NCBI GenBank assembly: GCA_013373545.1
Contig: JABXHQ010000060.1
Span: 1-39,096 of the forward strand
Length of the DNA stretch: 39,096 nucleotides
DNA from: Gammaproteobacteria bacterium
GTDB lineage: Bacteria; Pseudomonadota; Gammaproteobacteria; Enterobacterales; Kangiellaceae
Reading direction: 5' to 3'
Positions 28,731 to 37,429 of this stretch are shown in pieces (within the stretch, counting starts at the first letter, position 1; each line of letters starts with the position of its first letter). Position numbers and translations under genes: made by a program. The notes below the pieces were generated by a model. That model was not told where the DNA came from. It was given only the letters and a program-made list of their open reading frames with translations, and made no database searches.

Positions 28731-29629
28731 GCTCTGTTCTCCTCATTATTTATATCAGACCATAAAGAGCTCGGAACATTAACAAACTCTTGAAGTTTTT
28801 CAGTCTGCTTTGAGATTTCACTAAACCTTTGATCCAGTACTATTTTTCCACCTTTTCGCAGAAGAACTTTTTTTACAAGCGAGAAAATCATACTATACAA
28901 TTTAGGGTATTTCTCTCTTAACCGATATCTCGCTGAACCGGGCAGTAAATAGTTCAAATACCGACCTACGAACCCAATCTTCCAGGTACCAATGGACTTG
29001 TTCTCATGTACGTTTTTAGAATAATCGTAATTTTCTGAGTTAACGCCTAAAAATTCGAAAATTTCTACAAGAACATCCCTCTGGTTTTTTATAAACTCTT
29101 CATAGAATATGACTTTAACATGCTCAAACGCATCGAAATATGCCTTACATTGTTCTCCGTATTGACTGAGCCAAGAATAGCAAAGCATTGGGTTCAAACC
29201 CTTTTTAACTCTTTCTGGCTCCTCTAAAAGCGCTTGTTCTAAAGTACTTGCTGTCTCCATAGCGTTAAATCGTTTAGAATGTTCAAAGGCAGATTTCATT
29301 CTCTCATTAGGATTCCGAAGAATAATGATGATTTTCACATCCTCACCAATTTCTGCTTTTATCCTAGGTATAACGTCTTTATACATAGGCAAATAAAGCA
29401 CACTAGCTTCACCAAGAAAGTTCTCACAATCCGCTTCTGAAAAAAGTCCGCTATATTCTTTAAAGTCATTTATCGCAATAGGAAGAGTTGTCTTAATATT
29501 ACTAGGAATAAAGTAATGTGGCTCTTTAATTTTTGAAATAAATATTTCTTCGTGAAGAGCAAGGCTACTTGCAAGCGAAGTGGTTCCACATTTAGCTGCA
29601 CCAACTATAAAAAAATTAGGCTTTTTCAT
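28727..29629 (-). CDS. Second sulfotransferase (heparan-type domain)
   Basis: The product is 300 residues from ATG 29629. The frame opens at a TTG 15 bases earlier; the ATG starts MKKPNFFIVGAAKCGTTSLA, exactly at the usual family start. The PAPS 5'-phosphosulfate loop is GAAKCGTTSL, and the 3'-phosphate motif is IIILRNPNERMKSAFEHS near residue 105. A KEPHYF segment lies near residue 38, as in heparan-sulfate-type sulfotransferases. It is clearly diverged from the 23412-24281 enzyme, so the two probably act on different positions or sugars. It overlaps wzy by 14 bases and fnlA by 4. Noticeably more A/T-rich than the fnl genes. Confidence 0.88.
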   Translation of the reverse strand: MKKPNFFIVGAAKCGTTSLASSLALHEEIFISKIKEPHYFIPSNIKTTLPIAINDFKEYSGLFSEADCENFLGEASVLYLPMYKDVIPRIKAEIGEDVKIIIILRNPNERMKSAFEHSKRFNAMETASTLEQALLEEPERVKKGLNPMLCYSWLSQYGEQCKAYFDAFEHVKVIFYEEFIKNQRDVLVEIFEFLGVNSENYDYSKNVHENKSIGTWKIGFVGRYLNYLLPGSARYRLREKYPKLYSMIFSLVKKVLLRKGGKIVLDQRFSEISKQTEKLQEFVNVPSSLWSDINNEENRA

Positions 29630-30758
29630 TCTTAAAATTACCAAAATAAAGTATTAAAGTGATTACGAAAAACGGATCAACCAAAACGTTACGAAATAAA
29701 GCGCTTTGCAAGTAACATCCCATGGACAAACAAACCACCTTTTGCTCATTGCTTAAAGAGCTAAACCGAGAAAAACGCTTAACTAATGAAAATAGTATTG
29801 CAAGAAAAATTGTCGCACCAACTATACCGTAACGAAAGAAAATAATAACTGGAGTTGCATGGATATGATGAACCATACCCGATGGCAATATATTCGACTC
29901 TGAAAAAGAAAAAACTGGTAGGTATGTTGCTCCGTGACCCTCTCCCAAAAGATAGTCGAACGGGGTCCAAGTATGTCTTATATGCAAATATACGTCAAAT
30001 ACTTCATTGTACCTTTGTAACAGTGAACCATCGACCTCTCCGGAAGTTAAAATACTGAACCTACTCATCTCAACAACATAAGGAATACTAAGTACGAATA
30101 AAACGAAGAAAAAAGCAAATATAGACAACTTAAAGTATATATTGTATCTACTAAAAATAACCTTTAATGCCATCAATATAAATATCAATAGAATTAGCGA
30201 CGTTCTTTCTCCTGACATAAAAGTCAAGATTAAGACTATTGAAAAAATCAAATAGAATATGTCAAATGAGAATATTTTTTTATTATTCGCGTAAACTAAC
30301 AACAAAGATAGAAAGAAAGGTGATAACGGATTAAACCTTCCATTCTGAAATGGGCTACCGGCAACGACCAAACCTACCTGAATAATCAATAAGAAAATAC
30401 ATAACAGCAGTAACAATTTACCGTATTCACTTAGCAACCCTCTACTTCCAAATGAAAAAACCGCTAGACAAAGAACTTGATTAATTACGAAATCAACTAC
30501 TAAATAGCCAAGAGGTCTTCCATCTAGAAAATAAAGCAACCAAATACAGTTTAACAATGTTAAAGCAAAATAGCTCAGAAGCGCTCTAGCATTAAACTCC
30601 GATAATACATTAAAATAAAAAATTGCCACAAACACACCAAGAACCACTGATGCATAAGCTATTTTATGTATAACTGTTGTCCCGTAAGTCAACTGCTCTA
30701 GCAGTCCATAGGCTCCTAACAACAGAATGATAATGAATAGCAATACTCTACTGATCAT
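29616..30758 (-). CDS. wzy: O-antigen/capsule polymerase, Wzy-like
   Basis: This 380-residue, very hydrophobic protein has about ten to twelve predicted membrane helices. A larger periplasmic loop lies around residues 230-300 (VDGSLLQRYNEVFDVYLHIRHTWTPFDYLLGEGHG, shortened motif LLGEGHGATY). The R-x-G/GEGHG pattern in the late loop is typical of Wzy/WaaL-like proteins. Sequence conservation in this family is poor, so the call rests on topology, size and location next to wzx and wzz. It would link lipid-carried repeat units on the periplasmic face of the inner membrane. The gene is A/T-rich, overlaps wzx by 11 bases and the sulfotransferase by 14. Confidence 0.8.
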   Translation of the reverse strand: MISRVLLFIIILLLGAYGLLEQLTYGTTVIHKIAYASVVLGVFVAIFYFNVLSEFNARALLSYFALTLLNCIWLLYFLDGRPLGYLVVDFVINQVLCLAVFSFGSRGLLSEYGKLLLLLCIFLLIIQVGLVVAGSPFQNGRFNPLSPFFLSLLLVYANNKKIFSFDIFYLIFSIVLILTFMSGERTSLILLIFILMALKVIFSRYNIYFKLSIFAFFFVLFVLSIPYVVEMSRFSILTSGEVDGSLLQRYNEVFDVYLHIRHTWTPFDYLLGEGHGATYLPVFSFSESNILPSGMVHHIHATPVIIFFRYGIVGATIFLAILFSLVKRFSRFSSLSNEQKVVCLSMGCYLQSALFRNVLVDPFFVITLILYFGNFKNEKA

Positions 30759-32004
30759 GAGCTTTCTTTTTATAAAAATAGAGCGCTAACAATGCCATTA
30801 GGATCTCACAAAGCACAAAAGATACAATGATACCTTTTAGACTGAACTCGATATAAAGGTAATATGACATCAACATTCGTAACCCTGCTTTACACAAGGA
30901 CAAGATTAAAAGTTGAGATTTCATATTCTGCGCTATAAATAAAGCTGTTATCGCCATATAAATAAAGGTTGCAGCTGCCGCTAGAATGGATATAGAAAAG
31001 TATTCCGATACAGCTTCAACATCCCCTTCTTTAAAAGCACCGTAACCCAATGTCAGATCTATAAAAAATTCCCTGAAAGAAAACAAGATGACTGTGATGG
31101 GTAAAATAAAAAATAAAGATCTAACTGCTAGTCGAAACACCTCTTGTCTTTGTTTAGCTTCACCTTCTATCCTAAGAATCGATGGAAGAGATATGTTTGT
31201 AAAAACGGCAAATAAAAATATCGGTAGTAAGCCAGACAATACTAAGGAGTACTCATATATAGAAATTACCCCAGTATCAGAATAGGATAATAGTCCTCTC
31301 TCGAAATACCTCGGTATCGTATTTGTTACTTTAAAAATCAAAATATTAACTACAAATATCAATACAAAATTTATATTCGCAGAATTAATCACCAATTTAC
31401 TCTTCACCCAGTTTTGCTTTGGCGAAACTAAAATAACTACAAAAGAATAAATAATTAAAGGGAGAATAACAAAGCTAGAAAAGTCAGTAGCTAGAAAGGA
31501 AGGATTAATGTATGAAGTGACGATTGCCATCAATAGAAAGCCGAATCCAATAAATGCTTGAAACGACGAACTTAAAACGGGCTTGTTGTCATAAACGAGA
31601 AGCGCTCTAAAAAAGGGAATGATGAAACCTAAGAAAACAGCTCCGGATAGAATCTTAACGCTATCTCGAAGTAGACTTAAATGTTCATCTGAAAACCCAG
31701 GAGCCAAAGTAATTCCGACTTCACTCGCAAAAATGAACAAAACACCAGATATAATGAGCCCGAAAATACTCATAACACCGAAAGAAAGCTTTATGAGTTC
31801 GGGTCTCTTATTCAGAAAAAAAAGATAAAAACTAATCAATGCAGGTGATAAGTTATTAATAAAAAATGACGGCAGAGAGTAGGCAACTCTAAATAGGTCA
31901 GACTGGACTGACGTTCCTGTGTAATAAGCAATTACCAGTTCCCGAGAAAATCCCGCTAGTAACCCAAAGCCGGCCAAAACAACAACGGTGTATTTGCTGA
32001 TCAT
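30748..32004 (-). CDS. wzx: Repeat-unit flippase, MurJ/MATE-like Wzx
   Basis: The product is 418 residues with about 12-14 hydrophobic helices. The N-terminal segment FGLLAGFSRELVIAYYTGTSVQSDLFRVAYSLPSF (key part FSRELVIAYYTG) resembles the MurJ/MviN branch of the MOP superfamily. The open frame reaches 32040. The ATG at 32004 (MISKYTVVVLAG) overlaps the wzz stop as ATGA and starts directly before the first helix, so I use it. It would move undecaprenyl-linked repeat units across the inner membrane. A true peptidoglycan MurJ is unlikely because the gene sits between wzz and wzy inside the operon. Confidence 0.82.
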   Translation of the reverse strand: MISKYTVVVLAGFGLLAGFSRELVIAYYTGTSVQSDLFRVAYSLPSFFINNLSPALISFYLFFLNKRPELIKLSFGVMSIFGLIISGVLFIFASEVGITLAPGFSDEHLSLLRDSVKILSGAVFLGFIIPFFRALLVYDNKPVLSSSFQAFIGFGFLLMAIVTSYINPSFLATDFSSFVILPLIIYSFVVILVSPKQNWVKSKLVINSANINFVLIFVVNILIFKVTNTIPRYFERGLLSYSDTGVISIYEYSLVLSGLLPIFLFAVFTNISLPSILRIEGEAKQRQEVFRLAVRSLFFILPITVILFSFREFFIDLTLGYGAFKEGDVEAVSEYFSISILAAAATFIYMAITALFIAQNMKSQLLILSLCKAGLRMLMSYYLYIEFSLKGIIVSFVLCEILMALLALYFYKKKAHDQ

Positions 32005-32945
32005 TTTCTGAGGCTTGCATGCTTGAACAAAGCAATGCAAATTGATAACAAAAAGCCAAATAATAAAGACAAAATCAAGACTAACAAATAATTAGGTTTA
32101 AAATGCTTTTCTGCAATTTTAGGCTCACTAACAATTCTAAATACATAGTCGTTATTAACCTCTGTTAACAATAATGTTTTTGTATGCTCCTCGATGAGCT
32201 GATAAAAAATAGTTTGCATTTCTGCTATATTTGTTTCAGTTGCTTTCTGAGTAAGATACTTTATACTTTCTTTAGCCCTTTTCTTATCATATTCTTGAAT
32301 TTCTGAGTTAAGTAACTCTACGATCAAGAAAACCCAATCTCTCGCAATTTCTGGGGAATAGTGTTCAACTGAAATCGAAACTAAACCTGAGTCTTTACGC
32401 TTGATAATATTAATCATTTCTTTAGACTCTTCATATAACTCCCAACTAGATGGTGGCGTACTCTGATACTCTCCTCGCCATTTATTTGCAGTAGAGTCGA
32501 ATATACTTTCGTCATAAAGTAGTTTGTTATTTAGTGCATCCCACCCTTTTACAGCTATTATTTTGGGAGCTAAATTATTTTCTCGGATCAATTTTTCTTG
32601 GAAGCCCCAAGTAGGCGTTAGCGCCAATGCAATCTCAACATTACTCTCATCACTTCCTCCAAGATTTATACCCGCAATGGACGCAATTCCACCAAATTGA
32701 CTAGCAATTCCAGACAAGCCTGAACTTCCGCTTGAACTATTGGGAATCAGCAATGCTTCCGAACGATAAACTTTAGGAGTCATGAGAATATAACTGATTC
32801 CAATCGATAAAAAAGTTAACGTTATTAAAAAAATAAGAAGCTTATGGCGAAGTAATATCTCAATAAAATCGAAGAAGTCTAACTCCTTGTTTCGTTGGGT
32901 TTTACTTGCTCGAGACATTCGGTTATCTAGTTCATTATTCGACAT
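32001..32945 (-). CDS. wzz: Chain-length determinant, Wzz-type (no kinase domain)
   Basis: The product is 314 residues. The N-terminal membrane helix (LLIFLITLTFLSIGISYILM, residues ~33-52) follows a conserved FDFIEILLRHK lead-in. A periplasmic domain with coiled-coil-prone sequence comes next (ESIKYLTQKATETNIAEMQ). A second helix lies near the C-terminus (LLVLILSLLFGFLLSICIAL). This is the two-helix Wzz architecture. There is no cytoplasmic tyrosine-kinase domain as in Wzc, and no Wzc or Wzb gene is visible in the window. It sets polymer length with Wzy. It starts 12 bases after the wzi stop and overlaps wzx by 4. Confidence 0.88.
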   Translation of the reverse strand: MSNNELDNRMSRASKTQRNKELDFFDFIEILLRHKLLIFLITLTFLSIGISYILMTPKVYRSEALLIPNSSSGSSGLSGIASQFGGIASIAGINLGGSDESNVEIALALTPTWGFQEKLIRENNLAPKIIAVKGWDALNNKLLYDESIFDSTANKWRGEYQSTPPSSWELYEESKEMINIIKRKDSGLVSISVEHYSPEIARDWVFLIVELLNSEIQEYDKKRAKESIKYLTQKATETNIAEMQTIFYQLIEEHTKTLLLTEVNNDYVFRIVSEPKIAEKHFKPNYLLVLILSLLFGFLLSICIALFKHASLRK

Positions 32946-32957
32946 AAATTAACTCTA

Positions 32958-34475
32958 TCAAAACTTAGTTAGCCAAGTGAAATTGACACTATTGCTCTCA
33001 AATAACTCTCTTCGTAAATCGATACTTTTGTTTCGCCGTAACAAACCAATTTCGAATGAGCCGAAATAGTCAGTTGTATATAACCATCTTAGCTCACTTT
33101 CCGAGAAAGATAGGTTGGTTTCAGTCAAGCTGTGTCCACTTGAGTTATCGCGGTCATCACTGTCTTGGTTCAACTTAACCTTGTTAAAACTAAATTCAAA
33201 TGAACCATATTCTGCTGTAGTAAAGAAAACATTTAAACTGAGGCCTTCTGAGTCATTATCAATAGTTGAGCCAATGCTTCTGTGGTTATATCGGTAACCC
33301 GTTCGATAGATGTGATGTTCATAAAGAATGTTGTAACCATCGAAAAAAGTGTCATTATTGTTACCATCTCCATCAACACTTGTGTTCGCAAACTCAAGAT
33401 TTATCGTTGTAGGAACATCAAAGGCAATAAGCTGAAAATTTAATCCATACATCCACGCTTTCTTTGACGGCATGTAACCCGCTTCGTCTTCACCGACTGT
33501 TTGAAAATAAAGAGCACTTGGAACGATCCAGTTTGGTCTCCAAGTCACATCAATTCCGGCAAGTTGGTTACCTGGCTCTGACGAAGGGTCTGCGCAGTTG
33601 AGCTCACCTTCGTCACAATTATCTAGGCCGATAACCAAATCCAAAAACGAGTCAAAATTCTCTGGTCGCCCTTCACCACCCCATTGCGCGGTACGGCGCA
33701 AACCGATTTCTAAAGAGTCTAAAGGTCTAAACCCGACAGTCAAACCTAAAAGCCTGGCGTTCTCAATCGTACGTTCATCATCAAGTAAGCCAATAAAAGA
33801 AGAAAAAGTCCAAGGTCCCATCCAACTTAGTAGAGGTGTTTCGAAGGGTTCAGAATAATTACGTTGAAAGTTGATAGCCGGTATGGGCTTGGCATTGTTC
33901 GATAATATAATCGAGTGTTTAAAGCCGGGCCCCCACCACTTTTCAAGTTGGCCCAGACTTAAAATCCAATTACCACCAATGCCGGCAATATAACTACCAT
34001 CAAAACGTTTATCATCACCATCAATGGAGTCCGGTGCGAGCGTTACTTCGAGGTTCCACGCAAAGTGATTGGTCATGCCCGTGGAACGGGTTGATACCTC
34101 TCGCTTGTTACGAGCTTCATCGCCGAAGCTGCGGAACAGCTCATTCTCTTGCGAGGCGCTCACTCGAATTTCCGAATAAACGTTGTTGCGCCCCGTTTCA
34201 TTGCGCCCTTCTCTCAGCACTCGAAAGTAGGTCGCATGGTAGGCTTCCGGAATTCGGTTAAGCTTAGCTTCACTGAGATCTTTTAAGATCGGCCCCCAGG
34301 TTAAAGGATAAGTGGTCACCGGCGATTTGATCACGCCTATATTCGCCAGCGTTTCAATATCTGCGCGCAACCACAAGTCATCGGTTTTGATAAAAGGCTC
34401 TGCCAACAATGGCAAAGCCAGCATGGAAAATAGCGCGCTCACACAAGCTCGTTTAAAATTTCTCATAATATCCAT
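32958..34475 (-). CDS. wzi: Capsule assembly protein, Wzi family
   Basis: The 505-residue product starts with a signal peptide (ACVSALFSMLALPLLA|EPF). Wzi-family segments follow: WGPGFKHSIILSNNA, NFQRNYSEPFETPLLSWMGPWTFSSF, and a late YEHHIYRTGYRYNHRSIG stretch (each read in short parts). The rest alternates like an outer-membrane beta-barrel and ends VNFTWLTKF with a terminal Phe. Wzi is an outer-membrane protein that binds group 1-type capsular polysaccharide at the surface. Its presence favours a cell-bound capsule over purely released EPS. A second in-frame ATG at 34466 could be the start, since ribosome binding sites are weak for both. Confidence 0.88.
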   Translation of the reverse strand: MDIMRNFKRACVSALFSMLALPLLAEPFIKTDDLWLRADIETLANIGVIKSPVTTYPLTWGPILKDLSEAKLNRIPEAYHATYFRVLREGRNETGRNNVYSEIRVSASQENELFRSFGDEARNKREVSTRSTGMTNHFAWNLEVTLAPDSIDGDDKRFDGSYIAGIGGNWILSLGQLEKWWGPGFKHSIILSNNAKPIPAINFQRNYSEPFETPLLSWMGPWTFSSFIGLLDDERTIENARLLGLTVGFRPLDSLEIGLRRTAQWGGEGRPENFDSFLDLVIGLDNCDEGELNCADPSSEPGNQLAGIDVTWRPNWIVPSALYFQTVGEDEAGYMPSKKAWMYGLNFQLIAFDVPTTINLEFANTSVDGDGNNNDTFFDGYNILYEHHIYRTGYRYNHRSIGSTIDNDSEGLSLNVFFTTAEYGSFEFSFNKVKLNQDSDDRDNSSGHSLTETNLSFSESELRWLYTTDYFGSFEIGLLRRNKSIDLRRELFESNSVNFTWLTKF

Positions 34476-34512
34476 TTATTTATTTTCTTTTAATCTTCTG
34501 CAAATACAGCTT

Positions 34513-37065
34513 TTATAATCGAGTGATTGCAGCCGCACCGAGCGCCAACTGATAAATGATCTGGCTGACTTGACTCCAAAGCGCCAAGTCGTTAGTTGCA
34601 TTCACATCCAGCGGAACAACAATGGTATCGCCTGGCTCAATGTCAGTGCCAATGGCATTCACCCAGCCCGAACGATACGGTAACACTACCGAACCGTCGG
34701 CTTTTACGATGTAGATGCGCTCATCGTCAGCTTTGTCGGTTTCACCACCACTGCGCTCAATGTATTCTTCGAAGGTTAAGTAAGGATCAAATAAATGCGA
34801 GGTTGGATACTGCACTTCACCAACAACGCTCACCTCTTGGCGGAATGCCGGAACAATCAGCGAGTCGCCATCTTTCAAAATGACGTCTTCGGACTTTCCA
34901 CTTAACACCGACTTCATATCAATAACGAGACGGCCAAGCGCTTCAGTAGTATCTAAGTTTTCCGATAATTGCTCCAACGAGTTCAAGTTAGCACTTTTCC
35001 CCACATTGGATTGTTCCAGTTGCGAATTCGCAATGTCCGACTTTAATTTTTGTCGTAACTGCTGTAATTGCTTTTCTTCACGTTCTTTTAGTTCAGCACG
35101 CGTGAATAAAGTTGCTTCGACGTGAGCAAAATCAGTGAAACCGCCGACGCGTTTCATTAAATCGCGCAGCGTTTCACCTTTTTTAATACGATAAATACCG
35201 GGGAATTTCACTTCGCCTTTTACTTCGATGGTGGCAAACTCTCGATACTCCGGACGTTGCCGCACATTCAACACATCTCGTGACTGCAATTTAAATTGAT
35301 GATTGCCGGCCATTAAATCAATAAAGTGATGCTCAACTTGGGTATGTTCCGGATCTTTTAATGAAATTCGGGTGACTTCACTATTAAGTGAATAAGCCGA
35401 TTCCGCTAAGCCGCCGGCTAACTCTATTAACTGGTGAACATTCATTTCCTTTGCCAGTGGATAGACTCCCGGAAACCGCACTAAGCCCGAAACTGAAACG
35501 ACTTGAGCACTATTGCCTGCCGAAGCTTGCTTTTCCAGTCTTTCTATCAATGGTTGTAATTGCTCTGAACGCTCTTCAGTGAATCCTAAAACCAGTAACT
35601 CATCTTGTGGATTAAGGATTTTATCAAAAGCCGAGCCTTTCATTTGCAACGCTCGATCGAGTTGTACCACTTCGATCTCGAGCGTTCTTAAAGGTAAAGT
35701 TTCTCGAATCAATAAAGCACTTTTCAATTGTGGCAACGCTTTTAAGGCATCCAGCGAGTACACCAAATCCGATACGCGCATATTGGGTTGCCATGCCATT
35801 TGTTTCGGTCGCAGCACATGTCCTGTTAACTTGACCACACCGCGCGCTACTTCAACGCGCTGTTGCACTCTTAAGTGATCCCCGGCTTTCACTTTGACAC
35901 TGGATTTTTGCGGTTGATTCACTTGCAAACTGGTCATGAAGCCCGAGTCATCAATACGTTTAATCTGCGCTTCGTTTTTGAAGGCCGTCGGCGCTAATCC
36001 ACCGGCAATTTGAATCACTTCTTTTATCGTTGACTCATTGCGCAGCTCATAAATTGCCGGACGCTTCACCGCACCATCAACCGCCACCGTATCACCGACT
36101 GGTGGTACGTAAATCACATCGCCCGGCAACAACCGGGCATCATTAGAAGTATCACCGCGCAAGAGTAAATCATAAAGGTCAAGAGTGGTAACCAGTTTAC
36201 CTTGCCGCTTCAACTGAATGTTTCTGAGGGAACCAATGTCGCTGATGCCACCACTGACAAACAGAGCATTGGTCATCGTGGAAACAGAAGAAATGGTATA
36301 GGCTCCCGGACGATAAGCTTCGCCAAGCACGAAAACTTGAATCGAACGTAACTCACCTAGTGTAATGCTGGCTTCCATTCCGATGATTTGTTGCTTTACA
36401 CGGCTTTTTAATAACTGACGTGCTTCATCGAAATTTAGACCCGCAACGGTGATCGGGCCTAAGTCGGGGAATGCTACTTGACCATTTCGATCCACTTGAA
36501 GGCTTAAATTCTGACTCGATTTACCAAACAACTGGATTTCAAATATGTCGCCGGGACCTATCACATAATTCGCTGGGATAGGGGCATTCAAATTTGGCTG
36601 ATATGACTCTGGCTCGCCGGCAAACAACTCATAACCAAATGGCTTTAACTCTTCTTCTTCAACCACTGGCTCTTCTTCAAGCTGCTCTAGGACCTTGGCC
36701 AGCTGGTCGGGCGTCATGGCTGCGATTTGTTCTGGAGTAAAAAACGCAAGAGGATTGGTGCGCTCTTCCGTTAGCATCGAGTTTTTATCATCGGCACGAG
36801 AGCGACGCTCGGGTAACTGGGTTACTTTCTCGGCAGTCGAGTCTTCTGTCAGCGTATTACCGTTTGCATTTAATTGAGCGCAAAGAGAATCAAGGTCATA
36901 CCCAGCAGCTTTCGCCATCTGTCTTTGTTGCGGAGTGGCATTGGCGCACATCTGCTTGGCTTTGGATAAGTCAACTGATGACTCTGCCGCCTTTAGTTGG
37001 TTCGAACTGGAGAGTAGTGACAATCCCAGTAAGCTTAAAAATCCAATTTTAACTAAATTCTTCAT
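34513..37065 (-). CDS. Polysaccharide export protein with multiple SLBB domains (Wza-like, long form)
   Basis: The product is 850 residues. A signal peptide (residues ~1-27, ending QLKAA) is followed by a low-complexity acidic stretch. The Poly_export domain is at about 165-240 (VIGPGDIFEIQLFGK, NGQVAFPDLGPI). At least five SLBB-type units follow (VLGEAYRPGAY, VDGAVKRPAIY, VSGLVRFPGVY, VKGEVKFPGIY, VVGEVQYPTSH). The last hydrophobic segment (IYQLALGAAAITRL) is at the C-terminus. It is over twice the length of E. coli Wza, with more SLBB units, and has no lipobox cysteine, so it is not an obvious lipoprotein. It is the first gene of the operon and should form the periplasm-spanning/outer-membrane export channel. 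Confidence 0.88.
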   Translation of the reverse strand: MKNLVKIGFLSLLGLSLLSSSNQLKAAESSVDLSKAKQMCANATPQQRQMAKAAGYDLDSLCAQLNANGNTLTEDSTAEKVTQLPERRSRADDKNSMLTEERTNPLAFFTPEQIAAMTPDQLAKVLEQLEEEPVVEEEELKPFGYELFAGEPESYQPNLNAPIPANYVIGPGDIFEIQLFGKSSQNLSLQVDRNGQVAFPDLGPITVAGLNFDEARQLLKSRVKQQIIGMEASITLGELRSIQVFVLGEAYRPGAYTISSVSTMTNALFVSGGISDIGSLRNIQLKRQGKLVTTLDLYDLLLRGDTSNDARLLPGDVIYVPPVGDTVAVDGAVKRPAIYELRNESTIKEVIQIAGGLAPTAFKNEAQIKRIDDSGFMTSLQVNQPQKSSVKVKAGDHLRVQQRVEVARGVVKLTGHVLRPKQMAWQPNMRVSDLVYSLDALKALPQLKSALLIRETLPLRTLEIEVVQLDRALQMKGSAFDKILNPQDELLVLGFTEERSEQLQPLIERLEKQASAGNSAQVVSVSGLVRFPGVYPLAKEMNVHQLIELAGGLAESAYSLNSEVTRISLKDPEHTQVEHHFIDLMAGNHQFKLQSRDVLNVRQRPEYREFATIEVKGEVKFPGIYRIKKGETLRDLMKRVGGFTDFAHVEATLFTRAELKEREEKQLQQLRQKLKSDIANSQLEQSNVGKSANLNSLEQLSENLDTTEALGRLVIDMKSVLSGKSEDVILKDGDSLIVPAFRQEVSVVGEVQYPTSHLFDPYLTFEEYIERSGGETDKADDERIYIVKADGSVVLPYRSGWVNAIGTDIEPGDTIVVPLDVNATNDLALWSQVSQIIYQLALGAAAITRL

Positions 37066-37116
37066 TATCTTTTCTTAAAATTTTGACTTGTTAATTTTCT
37101 TATGAAAACTTACAGA

Positions 37117-37136
37117 GAAGTATGCTCGCTCCCGCC
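37117..37136 (-). promoter_or_regulatory. ops-like element in the operon leader (candidate)
   Basis: The minus strand reads GGCGGGAGCGAGCATACTTC, which matches the E. coli ops element at 15 of 20 positions, including GGCGG-AGCG. The important T at position 6 is G here. It is ~50 bases before the first gene of the operon and within the predicted leader, the place where RfaH recruitment occurs. Weak candidate. Confidence 0.3.
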
Positions 37137-37212
37137 TTTTCGATGGCTTCCACGATGAGTTGTAGCGACCCAACTGCCAAGAAACGTGTCCGACTTCACA
37201 AATTGACGCTGT

Positions 37213-37241
37213 ATTGTAAAGAAATTTGCCTAAAATGAAAA
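37213..37241 (-). promoter_or_regulatory. Predicted promoter of the polysaccharide operon
   Basis: On the minus strand, TTTTCA (37236-37241) and TACAAT (37213-37218) are 17 bases apart. The -10 matches the consensus at five of six positions and the -35 at four of six. A start near 37206 would give a ~140-base leader containing the ops-like element. The remainder of the 37066-37429 gap shows only the open-frame stretch discussed in the findings. Confidence 0.45.
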
Positions 37242-37429
37242 TCAAAACCTATCCTTAAACCTCTCTTGGGTCAATATTTCACCTTTGAAACAGTCGCTAT
37301 TAACGGTTAGTAGTTACTTTCCTTCATGTCGCTGAAAGGCGCCGAGTTTTGCGAGTAAATTCAACCGAAAATCGGCTGCCTTAAAACACGTAAAGTGTTG
37401 AAAAGAGCCTCCACAACCACCAACGCAAC

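Noticed and set aside
30748..32004. Peptidoglycan lipid II flippase MurJ
   Set aside because: The N-terminus resembles MurJ, but location between wzz and wzy with codon overlaps on both sides makes a dedicated repeat-unit flippase the better call.
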